Origin: Nitrospirota bacterium
GTDB lineage: Bacteria; Nitrospirota; Thermodesulfovibrionia; Thermodesulfovibrionales; JdFR-85
Direction: 5' to 3'
NCBI GenBank assembly: GCA_003232715.1
Contig: QIJG01000297.1
Coordinates: forward strand, 1 to 9,843
Length of the DNA: 9,843 bases
Shown: positions 1-6,167 of the stretch, piece after piece
How the letters are laid out: each line of letters opens with the position of its first letter
Position numbering within the stretch: position 1 is the first letter of the stretch
Position numbers and translations under genes: made by a program
The notes under the pieces: model-generated
The model's input: only the letters and a program-made list of their open reading frames with translations
What the model was told of the DNA's origin: nothing
The model's database searches: none

Positions 1-223
1 CCACCTCAAGCCCTGAATCCTCGGCAAGTGTCGGCATGGATGCCGGATTGAAGAAGGTCATTGCCTTCTTCATGGCATTTTCGTGATAGGTTCGGCCATC
101 TTCCATGACTTCGGGGAGATCTTCCAGTGTATCCAGCCCAATAAATTCTACGCCGATATTGCTGAATATCCGGTTCATCTCCCTGATTTTTCCCGGATTT
201 TTAGTAGCTAAAAGCATCTTCAT
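1..223 (-). CDS. rdgB: XTP/dITP diphosphatase (RdgB/HAM1 family), C-terminal part cut by window edge
   Basis: This is the house-cleaning enzyme that hydrolyses non-canonical purine triphosphates (XTP, dITP, ITP) to monophosphates, keeping them out of DNA and RNA. Only the first 74 codons are in the window. They carry the family's N-terminal signature: M-x-x-LLATKNPGK, where T7, N9 and K12 match the substrate-binding [ST]xNxxK motif. An ENA motif follows at residues 48-50, then AEDSGLEV with D69, the position of the metal-binding/catalytic Asp in the usual DDSGL motif. The start ATG is at 223-221, with a second ATG two codons later that cannot be excluded. The gene begins inside the last codons of rph (23 bp overlap), so translational coupling is likely. 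Family assignment is secure; the rest of the gene lies left of base 1. Confidence 0.93.
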   Translation of the reverse strand, partial: MKMLLATKNPGKIREMNRIFSNIGVEFIGLDTLEDLPEVMEDGRTYHENAMKKAMTFFNPASMPTLAEDSGLEV

Positions 224-932
224 CAAGTGCACCTTCCTGTATCCCGATAATCTCTTTAATCCCTGTTTCTGCAAGTGTGAGAAGTCTGCCAAGGGTCTCT
301 CTTTCGAAGGGTTCACCCTCAGCAGTACCCTGAACCTCGACGTACTTGCCACTGCCTGTCATGACGATATTCATATCCACCTCTGCCTTAAAATCCTCTT
401 CATAACAGAGATCCAGCATTGGCTCCCCATCTACTACCCCGACACTGACGGCAGCGAGGTAATCCTTTACCGGATTTCTTTCAATAATCCCATTCCTTAC
501 AGCATATCGCATGGCATTTACGAGGGCGATATACGCGCCGGTAATTGAGGCCGTCCTTGTACCGCCGTCGGCCTGAATGACATCACAATCAATCCATACA
601 GTCCTTTCACCAAGGCCCTCAAGGTCTACCACTGCCCGCAAACTCCTGCCTATAAGCCTTTGAATCTCATGAGTCCTGCCACCGATCTTTCCTGTTGCCG
701 CCTCCCTTGTAGTCCTTGTGGAAGTTGACCTTGGAATCATTGCGTATTCTGCCGTTACCCACCCCCGGCCCTGATCTCTCAGAAACGGCGGTACCCTCTC
801 CTCTATGGATGCAGTACATATTACCCTGGTCTGTCCAACCTCAATTAATACCGACCCCTCGGCATGTTTGATAAAATGTCTTGTAACCTTTACGGGTCTC
901 AGTTCGTCCTTCCTGCGTCCATCCTTCCTCAT
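201..932 (-). CDS. rph: Ribonuclease PH
   Basis: Phosphorolytic 3'-to-5' exoribonuclease that trims tRNA precursors and other RNA 3' ends in the cytoplasm, normally as a hexamer. The 243-residue product is close to the family's usual length of about 240. It starts with the typical MRxDGRxxDELRP pattern. R86 (GGRTHEIQRLIGRSLRA, 84-100) and R126 (GGTRTAS, 123-129) match the phosphate-binding arginines. D180 and D186 in EEDFKAEVDMN match the conserved catalytic acidic residues. The start ATG (932-930) follows an AAAGGAGG ribosome-binding site at a good distance. The gene lies 44 bp downstream of murI and overlaps rdgB by 23 bp, so it is probably expressed from the upstream amidase promoter. I see nothing missing. 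Confidence 0.97.
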   Translation of the reverse strand: MRKDGRRKDELRPVKVTRHFIKHAEGSVLIEVGQTRVICTASIEERVPPFLRDQGRGWVTAEYAMIPRSTSTRTTREAATGKIGGRTHEIQRLIGRSLRAVVDLEGLGERTVWIDCDVIQADGGTRTASITGAYIALVNAMRYAVRNGIIERNPVKDYLAAVSVGVVDGEPMLDLCYEEDFKAEVDMNIVMTGSGKYVEVQGTAEGEPFERETLGRLLTLAETGIKEIIGIQEGALDEDAFSY

Positions 933-975
933 CCTTCCTCCTTTTGATCTAAATCAATCCTCCAATCCTCCAATC
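921..975. repeat. Two short purine-rich tandem repeats between murI and rph
   Basis: On the plus strand the 10-mer ATCCTTCCTC is repeated exactly at 921-930 and 931-940. The 8-mer CAATCCTC is repeated at 955-962 and 963-970, followed by a partial third copy (CAATC, 971-975). Read on the coding strand these give several GGAGG-like ribosome-binding sequences before the rph start. The 10-mer duplicates the SD-plus-ATG unit, and its second ATG is out of frame with rph. These are probably replication-slippage products. A role in tuning rph translation is possible but not shown. Confidence 0.6.
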
Positions 976-976
976 T

Positions 977-1804
977 TTAAATCCCCGGTATCTCAACCTT
1001 TTCAATATGTTCTATCTCATGCCCAAGAAACCTCTCTCCCACCTTCCGAAACCTGTCGGGAGTATCGGTTACAAAGAATTTCCTTTCTGGCGAGGCGTTG
1101 TCTCTTCTTAAGAGCCCCTCTCCTTTTAAAATATCACCTACAACCCTTGCTGTCTCAACAGCAGAATCAACAAGTGTTATCCCGTCTCCCATCACCGCGG
1201 TTATTATTCCCTTCAAAAGGGGATAATGAGTGCACCCAAGAACAAGCGTGTCTATGTTGCTCTCTTTAAGCCCGTTAAGATATCCGGTTGCTACCTTGAG
1301 GGCAACTTCTCCATCAGTCCGGCCCTCCTCTACAAGGGGCACAAAGAGCGGACATGGTACACCTATGACTTCCACTTCGGGGTCAAGCGATGTAATGGCC
1401 CTGTGGTATGCACTGCTGTGAATGGTTGTCTCAGTCCCTATGACTCCAATCCTTTTATTCCTCGTACTCCTTATGGCTGCCTCAGCGCCGGGGAGCAAAA
1501 CCCCGATAACCGGGACCTCTGTCTTTTTTTTTAAGATGTCGAGACTTATGGCTGAAACCGTGTTGCATGCCACCACTATGAGTTTAATTTTTTTGCCGAG
1601 AAGGAATTCCGTATTCTCTATGGCATATTTCGTTACCGTCTCAGAGGAACGTATGCCGTAAGGTACCCTTGCAGTGTCACCTATAAATCATATTCTCCCG
1701 GGGCATCAGGTTCAATATTTCCCTCAGGACTGTAAGTCCGCCTATGCCTGAATCGAATATACCAACAGGATTTTCTGCAAAACCGTTGTGTCGAGCCCTT
1801 TCAC
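977..1804 (-). CDS. murI: Glutamate racemase, reading frame broken by two small indels
   Basis: Converts L-glutamate to D-glutamate for peptidoglycan precursors in the cytoplasm. From a GTG at 1804-1802, with AGGGA just upstream, the frame reads MKGLDTTVLQK. It breaks at the AAAA run (1774-1771) and continues one frame over as NPVGIFDSGIGGLTVLREIL...NMIY. It breaks again near 1685-1681 and returns to the first frame as GDTARVPYG. The two changes fit loss of one A and of a TA dinucleotide, which restores the frame. All expected active-site elements exist across the three pieces: FDSGIGG, VACNT with the first catalytic Cys, and LGCTHYPL with the second. The reconstructed length of about 275 aa is normal. 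It starts 14 bp after the GerM-like gene. As written, the stop TAG in the first frame would give a product of only about 20 residues. Because murI is usually essential, sequencing error is more likely than true decay. Confidence 0.9.
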
Positions 1805-1818
1805 AATTCCCTGACTGA

Positions 1819-2388
1819 TTATTCCTCAACTCTTATCTCCCGGGTTACGATTCTCTTTAGAGGCTGGTTTATCATAAAGTGTCCACCGAGAGTTTCCGCC
1901 TCTTTACCATTAATGAGTATCATTACATCTTTTATGTCGAGGTTGCTCAGCATTGTATTAAAAATGCTCTTCAGTAGCATATATTCATCGAGTACATCCC
2001 CCTGGAAATTCCTTGAAAATTCCTGATTAAAGTCCAGGTAAACAATGCCGTCACTACTTATAAAGATATTATTCAACCTGGTACCCTCGGGCAGGATAGA
2101 AGTGTTGGATTCACCGGAAAGATTCAGATATTCCTTTATAAGAATATCCGCCATTTTTATTGGTGACAAAATTCCCGGCACCTTCTTCTCTTTAAGTTCG
2201 AGTCTGGTACCGGCGGGATAGTATATCTTCAGAGTTGTATAGTCTTTTAATATGTTCTCGTTAATGTCCTCTCTGGCAGGAACAGGTCCTGACTCAGGCT
2301 CGTAAAAATAGAGATAAAAGACGCCAAAACCAATGCCGGCCAGGGAGACGAGGATGAGCAGTATTATCAGGAGGTTACCCTTTTTCAT
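1819..2388 (-). CDS. GerMN-domain membrane-anchored protein (GerM-like)
   Basis: An exported or membrane-anchored protein of about 189 residues. It has a short basic start (MKKGN), a hydrophobic anchor at about residues 5-29 and one GerMN domain, the module of Bacillus GerM. Recognisable GerMN pieces are TLKIYYPAGTRLELKEKKV, LPEGTRLNNIFIS, DGIVYLDFNQEF, the SIFNTML helix and the closing LGGHFMINQPLKRI. There is no lipobox Cys, so it is probably tethered by the N-terminal helix. In Bacillus, GerM acts in sporulation and germination near the cell wall. Outside spore formers the role is unknown, but the upstream amidase and downstream murI point to the envelope. The ATG (2388-2386) lies inside the amidase gene. 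A TTG two codons earlier (2394) has better spacing from GGAGG and could be the true start. Confidence 0.85.
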   Translation of the reverse strand: MKKGNLLIILLILVSLAGIGFGVFYLYFYEPESGPVPAREDINENILKDYTTLKIYYPAGTRLELKEKKVPGILSPIKMADILIKEYLNLSGESNTSILPEGTRLNNIFISSDGIVYLDFNQEFSRNFQGDVLDEYMLLKSIFNTMLSNLDIKDVMILINGKEAETLGGHFMINQPLKRIVTREIRVEE

Positions 2389-3391
2389 AAGCAAGCAGTC
2401 CCTCCATTATTGAGTTTACGAGTAGTTCAATATTCTTTCCGCTGTAATCAAAGAATTCAGCGTTCGGCAACTCGATCAGGATGGCAGGAGAATCGGCATA
2501 AGAGAGGATTGGAATGTCCAGTTCTCTGAAGAAGACGCCGATGTTCAGGTCCTGCATGATTGCGGAACTGATCTTTCCTGCAATAAGCCTGCTTTCATCA
2601 ACATGGACGGTCTGAGCATTGCTGAGTAAGTAACGTTCTGCCCCATGTAGCTGTTTCGGGGGACAGGTATAGATTGCTACATGATTTGATGAGCTCATGT
2701 GGAGCGATAAGATAAGGTCAGGGGATTTTTTCCTTGCGTAGAGGATTCGCGCCATCAACGATTTATATCTGTCATATCTCCTTGTCAGAAAGACCTTTTT
2801 CCGTTTTTTTCGCAGTTTATACCTGAGAGATTTTGCAACTTTAAGATCAATGGACTTTTCACTATAGCTCCGGGTATAAATTCCGAGGTCATAACCCCCA
2901 TGTCCGGGGTCTAACACGATTGTTGAGATGAGCTTTTCTATTGTGCCCTCTGCCTTATTCTCAGGGACAGGGAGAACCGGTAACAGGCCCTTGATTTCAG
3001 GGGGTGTCTTCCGGTCAGGAGGTTTCTTGTCAATACCGCTTTTCAGGTAGGCATCTATTACGAGCCGTGGGGGAGAGTTCAGCCTTAGGAGTTTTATCCA
3101 TTTCAATCCCCTGATATTGAGAAAGAGGTTTTTTCCTCTTCTCGTATATTCGAAACTCCCTGTTGTCTGTGGTGCGGAGAGCTTGAAATCATCAGGAAAA
3201 TCAACTCTTACAAGTGTATAAGAGGAATGTACTTTTGCTTTCCGGATCATCTCTTTCTTTTCTGACTGCAGAACTATCCGTACCATCTCATCCTGCAGGC
3301 TGTAACGCAGGGTAACCTTGCCCTGTTCAGCAATGGAAACATGTGGAAATACTAAAAGAATCAGCAATAAAACAGAAGTTCTCAGTATCAT
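2375..3391 (-). CDS. N-acetylmuramoyl-L-alanine amidase (Amidase_3) with N-terminal AMIN-like domain
   Basis: A zinc-dependent periplasmic hydrolase that cuts the bond between N-acetylmuramic acid and L-alanine in peptidoglycan, as in AmiC/CwlD-type enzymes. Residues 1-21 form a signal peptide ending near SIA-E. Residues 25-115 look like an AMIN wall-targeting domain (VTLRYSLQ...., ending PPRLVIDAY). A proline/lysine linker follows, then Amidase_3 from about residue 155. The zinc ligands are visible: H164 in VLDPGHGG, E178 in YSEKS and H231 in SLHMS. The catalytic Glu is E307 in ILIELPN. The loop after H231 is shorter than the usual SIHANA...GxExYYL and reads SSSNHVAIYT. Total length is 338 aa. 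It is the first gene of the amidase-GerM-murI-rph-rdgB run and overlaps the next gene. A GGAG lies 8 bp before the ATG. The family is clear; the exact cellular job is inferred. Confidence 0.9.
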   Translation of the reverse strand: MILRTSVLLLILLVFPHVSIAEQGKVTLRYSLQDEMVRIVLQSEKKEMIRKAKVHSSYTLVRVDFPDDFKLSAPQTTGSFEYTRRGKNLFLNIRGLKWIKLLRLNSPPRLVIDAYLKSGIDKKPPDRKTPPEIKGLLPVLPVPENKAEGTIEKLISTIVLDPGHGGYDLGIYTRSYSEKSIDLKVAKSLRYKLRKKRKKVFLTRRYDRYKSLMARILYARKKSPDLILSLHMSSSNHVAIYTCPPKQLHGAERYLLSNAQTVHVDESRLIAGKISSAIMQDLNIGVFFRELDIPILSYADSPAILIELPNAEFFDYSGKNIELLVNSIMEGLLAYEKG

Positions 3392-3468
3392 TAATTGCTC
3401 CGCTATTTATTTTCAACCACCTGTTACAGAAACAGTTCATTAACTGATTCGAATACAGGACAACTTGT

Positions 3469-3474
3469 ATTATA
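3469..3474 (-). promoter_or_regulatory. Possible -10 element for the amidase-murI-rph operon
   Basis: On the minus strand a perfect TATAAT lies about 80 bp upstream of the amidase start. No good TTGACA match is seen at 16-18 bp upstream, so it is a weak prediction by sequence. The 148-bp gap (3392-3539) is otherwise empty of genes, and this is the best promoter candidate for the operon. The predicted leader contains small overlapping palindromes (CTGTTACAGAAACAG and CAGTTCATTAACTG, about 3421-3446) of unknown meaning. Confidence 0.35.
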
Positions 3475-3539
3475 AACTTCCTTGGCTTTAAAATGTACAG
3501 TTCCGGGTTGCAATCGGGGTGTTTTTAATAGTTTTAAAG

Positions 3540-4694
3540 TTAAAGCCGTTTTCTGAAGGTGGCAAAGAATCTTTCTTTTATCTTTTCACAGAACGGGCGT
3601 TTGAGCCATTCATCCAGCTCTATCTTTTCAGACATCAGAATGTCCATCTCAAAGATACTCAACATTTCCTTACCGAAGCTCTTATCGAGTATTCCCACAT
3701 TTCCCTCGTCATTTTTCCTCAGGGACTGAAAATCAAGGTTGGCGGAACCGATTATAGACCATACGCTGTCAAAGAGATGCAGGATTGTCCCTGAGTAGGT
3801 GTATATCTCAACCCCATGCCTGAGAAGTTTTGTAAACGAGGCCCTGGCGGCATAATGTGCCGCCAGGACGTCACTGCTTCCGGGGAGAAGAAGTCTGACC
3901 CTTACCCCCCTGGCAACGGCCTTTGCGAGAATACTCAACATCCTCAGGCTTGGTGTGAAATAGGCTGTTGTAAGGTGAATACCTGTTTGTGAATTTTCTA
4001 TACTCCGGTATAGCAGTTTTCTCATACGTCTCCGGCCGCGCGCTGAGGAGGCGAATATGGGGATTACGGGGAAGCCATCCGGATAAAAAGGGGGATCTTT
4101 TCTGAGAATAATCTCTTCACCTGTCCATAGCCGCCAGGCCTTTCTGAAGTAGTCAAAGAGCACCATTGCAACAGGCCCGTTTAAGAGGACTCCGGTGTCT
4201 CTCCATGCGTAGAGTTTCCGGCCTTTTAGTTTAACGGGATGGTGAAGGAGGTGAAATCCGCTGTATTCGTTTGCTATATTGAGTCCACCTGTAAAGGCAA
4301 CCTCTCCATCTATAATAATGAGTTTTTTGTGGTCCCGCCTGAGATAGGTTCCCGGTGCCTTCCAGGTAAAGGGATGAGAGGCCCTGACCTTGATGCCTGC
4401 CCTTGCCAGTTCTTTCCAGAAGACACGTGGTGTGCCGAATGAGCCGAAGTGGTCATAGAGGACGTAAACATTGACACCTTCAGATGCCTTTCTCCTGAGT
4501 ATTTCAGCAAGCCTCTCCCCGGTTTCATCATTGCGGTAGATATAGAACTCAAGACATATGATATCGGAGGCCTTCTCCAGGTACCTGAAAATAGTCTCAA
4601 ACGTCTCGGGCCCGCGGTGCAAAAGCAGTACCATATTGCCATCAATAAAACGTTCCCTGAGGATAGACTCTATCTTTTTTCCGTTAAAAATCAT
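3540..4694 (-). CDS. Phospholipase D / cardiolipin synthase-like protein with a degenerate second HKD motif
   Basis: A 384-residue protein with two PLD-type half domains and no N-terminal membrane helices, so it resembles the short ClsB (YbhO) type rather than classical Cls. Such enzymes make cardiolipin or exchange phosphatidyl groups at the membrane. The first motif is intact: H122, K124, D129, followed by GG at 136-137. The second should read HxKxxxxD before WSIIGSANLD. Here it reads H306-L-F-D309-S-V-W-S, lacking the Lys and about four residues. The rest of the second motif is normal (GSANLD 316-321, N328, E330). The loss is in frame, so either a 12-base deletion or natural decay fits. 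Activity is doubtful because both motifs normally build one active site. The gene stands alone, with 148 bp separating it from the amidase gene downstream on the same strand. Confidence 0.88.
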   Translation of the reverse strand: MIFNGKKIESILRERFIDGNMVLLLHRGPETFETIFRYLEKASDIICLEFYIYRNDETGERLAEILRRKASEGVNVYVLYDHFGSFGTPRVFWKELARAGIKVRASHPFTWKAPGTYLRRDHKKLIIIDGEVAFTGGLNIANEYSGFHLLHHPVKLKGRKLYAWRDTGVLLNGPVAMVLFDYFRKAWRLWTGEEIILRKDPPFYPDGFPVIPIFASSARGRRRMRKLLYRSIENSQTGIHLTTAYFTPSLRMLSILAKAVARGVRVRLLLPGSSDVLAAHYAARASFTKLLRHGVEIYTYSGTILHLFDSVWSIIGSANLDFQSLRKNDEGNVGILDKSFGKEMLSIFEMDILMSEKIELDEWLKRPFCEKIKERFFATFRKRL

Positions 4695-4721
4695 CAGTCT
4701 CTAATTCCGTTCATAGTTATC

Positions 4722-4727
4722 ATTATA
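4722..4727 (-). promoter_or_regulatory. Possible -10 element for the PLD-like gene
   Basis: A perfect TATAAT on the minus strand lies 27 bp upstream of the PLD gene's ATG. No recognisable -35 is present at the right distance. The ribosome-binding site is weak (AGAG about 5 bp before ATG). It is plausible as the gene's own promoter because the upstream gene is on the other strand. Confidence 0.35.
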
Positions 4728-4793
4728 CGGTAACGATGCCGGTTTTTCCGCATTTTTGCGGGATTACCTTATTCGTGTTTTTGACGTTACCGT
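4727..4793. repeat. 9-bp inverted repeat and small hairpins upstream of the PLD-like gene
   Basis: ACGGTAACG (4727-4735) and its reverse complement CGTTACCGT (4785-4793) flank about 49 bp. That interval includes a CCGCA-TTTT-TGCGG hairpin at 4748-4761. The left arm touches the predicted -10. No T-run follows the hairpin on either strand, so it is not a standard terminator. It may be an operator or chance. Apart from this, 4728-4854 shows nothing I can name. Confidence 0.35.
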
Positions 4794-4854
4794 CGGATGC
4801 CTCACGATACGGGCTTCCTGGCCGAATAACGTCACCGCCTGTTTTGAGTCTATG

Positions 4855-4982
4855 TAGAGTCTGTGTATAAAATCGAACCGTTGCTGTTTTCTGTCATTCC
4901 GGCTTGTCCGGAATCGTTATTTAAGAAGGATTCCGGACTCGCTTCACTTGCGGGAATGACAAATTACTGTACACAGACACTA
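4855..4982. mobile_element. MITE-like element, copy 1 (128 bp including TA borders)
   Basis: A short non-coding element bounded by TA on both sides. Its inverted ends are GAGTCTGTGTA (left) and TACACAGACAC (right), with one mismatch. Inside, TGTCATTCC (4892-4900) pairs with GGAATGACA (4953-4961), and GTCCGGAATC (4906-4915) pairs exactly with GATTCCGGAC (4929-4938), so the whole element can fold into a long hairpin. TA borders are typical of MITEs moved by IS630/Tc1-mariner transposases, which is inference here because no transposase is in the window. It differs from copy 2 at three bases (4916, 4928, 4935). It also lacks 7 bp (ATTTATA) near the right end, which shortens its right terminal repeat. 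Confidence 0.8.
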
Positions 4983-4998
4983 TGTAATGAAAATAATA

Positions 4999-5027
4999 TT
5001 GACAGTTTTTACACGTTACTGTTTAAA
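4999..5027 (+). promoter_or_regulatory. Sigma-70-type promoter pointing at ilvE, between the two MITE copies
   Basis: TTGACA (4999-5004), a 17-bp spacer and TTTAAA (5022-5027) give a perfect -35 with a 4/6 match to TATAAT. Transcription would start around 5034, inside MITE copy 2, so the ilvE leader would contain the element's hairpin. This is the best promoter candidate for ilvE. Confidence 0.5.
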
Positions 5028-5162
5028 TAGAGTCTGTGTATAAAATCGAACCGTTGCTGTTTTCTGTCATTCCGGCTTGTCCGGAATCATTATTTAAGAA
5101 AGATTCCCGACTCGCTTCACTTGCGGGAATGACAAATTACTGTAATTTATACACAGACACTA
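5028..5162. mobile_element. MITE-like element, copy 2 (135 bp including TA borders), next to ilvE
   Basis: Same orientation as copy 1 and nearly identical: three substitutions, plus 7 bp near the right end that copy 1 lacks. Its terminal inverted repeats are fuller: GAGTCTGTGTATAAA on the left and TTTATACACAGACAC on the right, 14 of 15 matching. TA is present at both ends. The inner GTCCGGAATC/GATTCCCGAC stem has one mismatch compared with copy 1. The element ends 10 bp before the ilvE ATG and so forms almost all of the gene's 5' leader and the region where a ribosome-binding site should be. Confidence 0.82.
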
Positions 5163-5172
5163 AATATACAAC

Positions 5173-6087
5173 ATGATTGACAAGACTGAAAAGATATGGA
5201 TGGATGGAGAACTGGTTGCATGGGATGATGCTAAGGTTCATGTCCTTACACATACAATGCATTACGGCCTTGGTGTCTTTGAGGGCATAAGGTGCTATGA
5301 GACAGCAGAGGGGCCTGCCATATTCAGGCTTAAGGAGCACGTTGACAGGCTTTTTAAATCAGCGAAAATCTTTCTTCTCGATATTCCCTACACGGAAGAT
5401 CAGATTGAGAAGGCCATTATAAAGACCGTAGAGGTCAATGGGATAAAAGAGTGTTATATCAGACCCCTTGTTTATATCGGCTATGGAGCCATGGGACTTT
5501 ATCCAAAGGGCAATCCTGTCAGGGTCTCTATTGCCGTATGGCCATGGGGTACTTATCTCGGGGATGAAGGTCTGGAAAATGGTATAAAAGTAAAGACATC
5601 TTCCTTTATAAGGAACCACGTCAATTCAAATATGTCACACGGCAAGGTATGTGGTTATTACGTCAATTCTCAGATGGCCAAAAAAGAGGCACTCTCTTGT
5701 GGCTGTGACGAGGCGCTCTTGCTTGATACCGAAGGCTTTGTCTCGGAGGGAAGCGGTGAAAACATATTTATTGCGAGAGGTGGCCGTTTAAAAACCACAC
5801 CCCTTACTTCTATCCTTGAGGGGATAACAAGAAACAGCATGATAACCATTGCCGGAGACGAGGGTATCGGGATTGTTGAAGAACGTTTTACAAGGGATGA
5901 GGTGTATGTTTCCGACGAAGCCTTTTTTACCGGAACGGCTGCAGAAGTAACCCCGATAAGGGAGCTCGATGGAAGGTCTTTAGGCGATGGTAAACCGGGA
6001 GGAATCACAAAGAGTCTTCAGGGTATATTTTTCAGTATCGTAAGGGGAGAGAACAGACGATACAAGGAGTGGTTAACTGTAGTTTAG
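5173..6087 (+). CDS. ilvE: Branched-chain amino acid aminotransferase
   Basis: A PLP-dependent fold-type IV aminotransferase that carries out the last step of valine, leucine and isoleucine synthesis and the first step of their breakdown, with 2-oxoglutarate/glutamate as partner. The 304-residue length is normal. Family marks are HTMHYGLGVFEGIR (28-40), the Schiff-base lysine K158 in SHGKVCGYY, and SEGSGENIF (191-199) with E192. LEGITRNS (215-222) and GTAAEVTP (254-261) of the cofactor site follow. The start MIDKTEKIWMDG matches the usual N-terminus. The ATG has no visible Shine-Dalgarno sequence: the bases before it are CACTAAATATACAAC, mostly MITE end plus 10 bp. The gene is single, with a promoter between the MITEs and a strong terminator after it. 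D-amino acid transaminase is a less likely alternative. Confidence 0.96.
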   Translation: MIDKTEKIWMDGELVAWDDAKVHVLTHTMHYGLGVFEGIRCYETAEGPAIFRLKEHVDRLFKSAKIFLLDIPYTEDQIEKAIIKTVEVNGIKECYIRPLVYIGYGAMGLYPKGNPVRVSIAVWPWGTYLGDEGLENGIKVKTSSFIRNHVNSNMSHGKVCGYYVNSQMAKKEALSCGCDEALLLDTEGFVSEGSGENIFIARGGRLKTTPLTSILEGITRNSMITIAGDEGIGIVEERFTRDEVYVSDEAFFTGTAAEVTPIRELDGRSLGDGKPGGITKSLQGIFFSIVRGENRRYKEWLTVV

Positions 6088-6109
6088 GGAGATAGGGCTT
6101 TTTAAAAAT

Positions 6110-6152
6110 AAAACAGGAGAGGGCTCCTGATTCAGGAGTCCTCTCCTGTTTT
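6110..6152. terminator. Strong bidirectional terminator between ilvE and the cytochrome gene
   Basis: AAAACAGGAGAGG (6110-6122) pairs with CCTCTCCTGTTTT (6140-6152). After one G/T step the stem continues with CTCCTG and CAGGAG, closing on an ATT loop. A-rich and T-rich tails on either side let it work as an intrinsic terminator in both directions, which fits the two genes pointing at each other (stops at 6087 and 6168). Confidence 0.92.
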
Positions 6153-6167
6153 AGTGTGGTCTTATTG

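Noticed and set aside
105..1661. Plus-strand open frames of 63-154 codons opposite rdgB, rph and murI
   Set aside because: They lie antisense to clearly conserved minus-strand genes, have no recognisable family pattern and are low-complexity shadows.
4748..4761. CCGCA-TTTT-TGCGG hairpin as a terminator
   Set aside because: No T-run follows it on either strand and no gene ends next to it.
4855..5162. Two-unit CRISPR array
   Set aside because: There are only two 130-bp copies with inverted ends and TA borders, which fits a transposable element and not 25-40 bp repeats with spacers.
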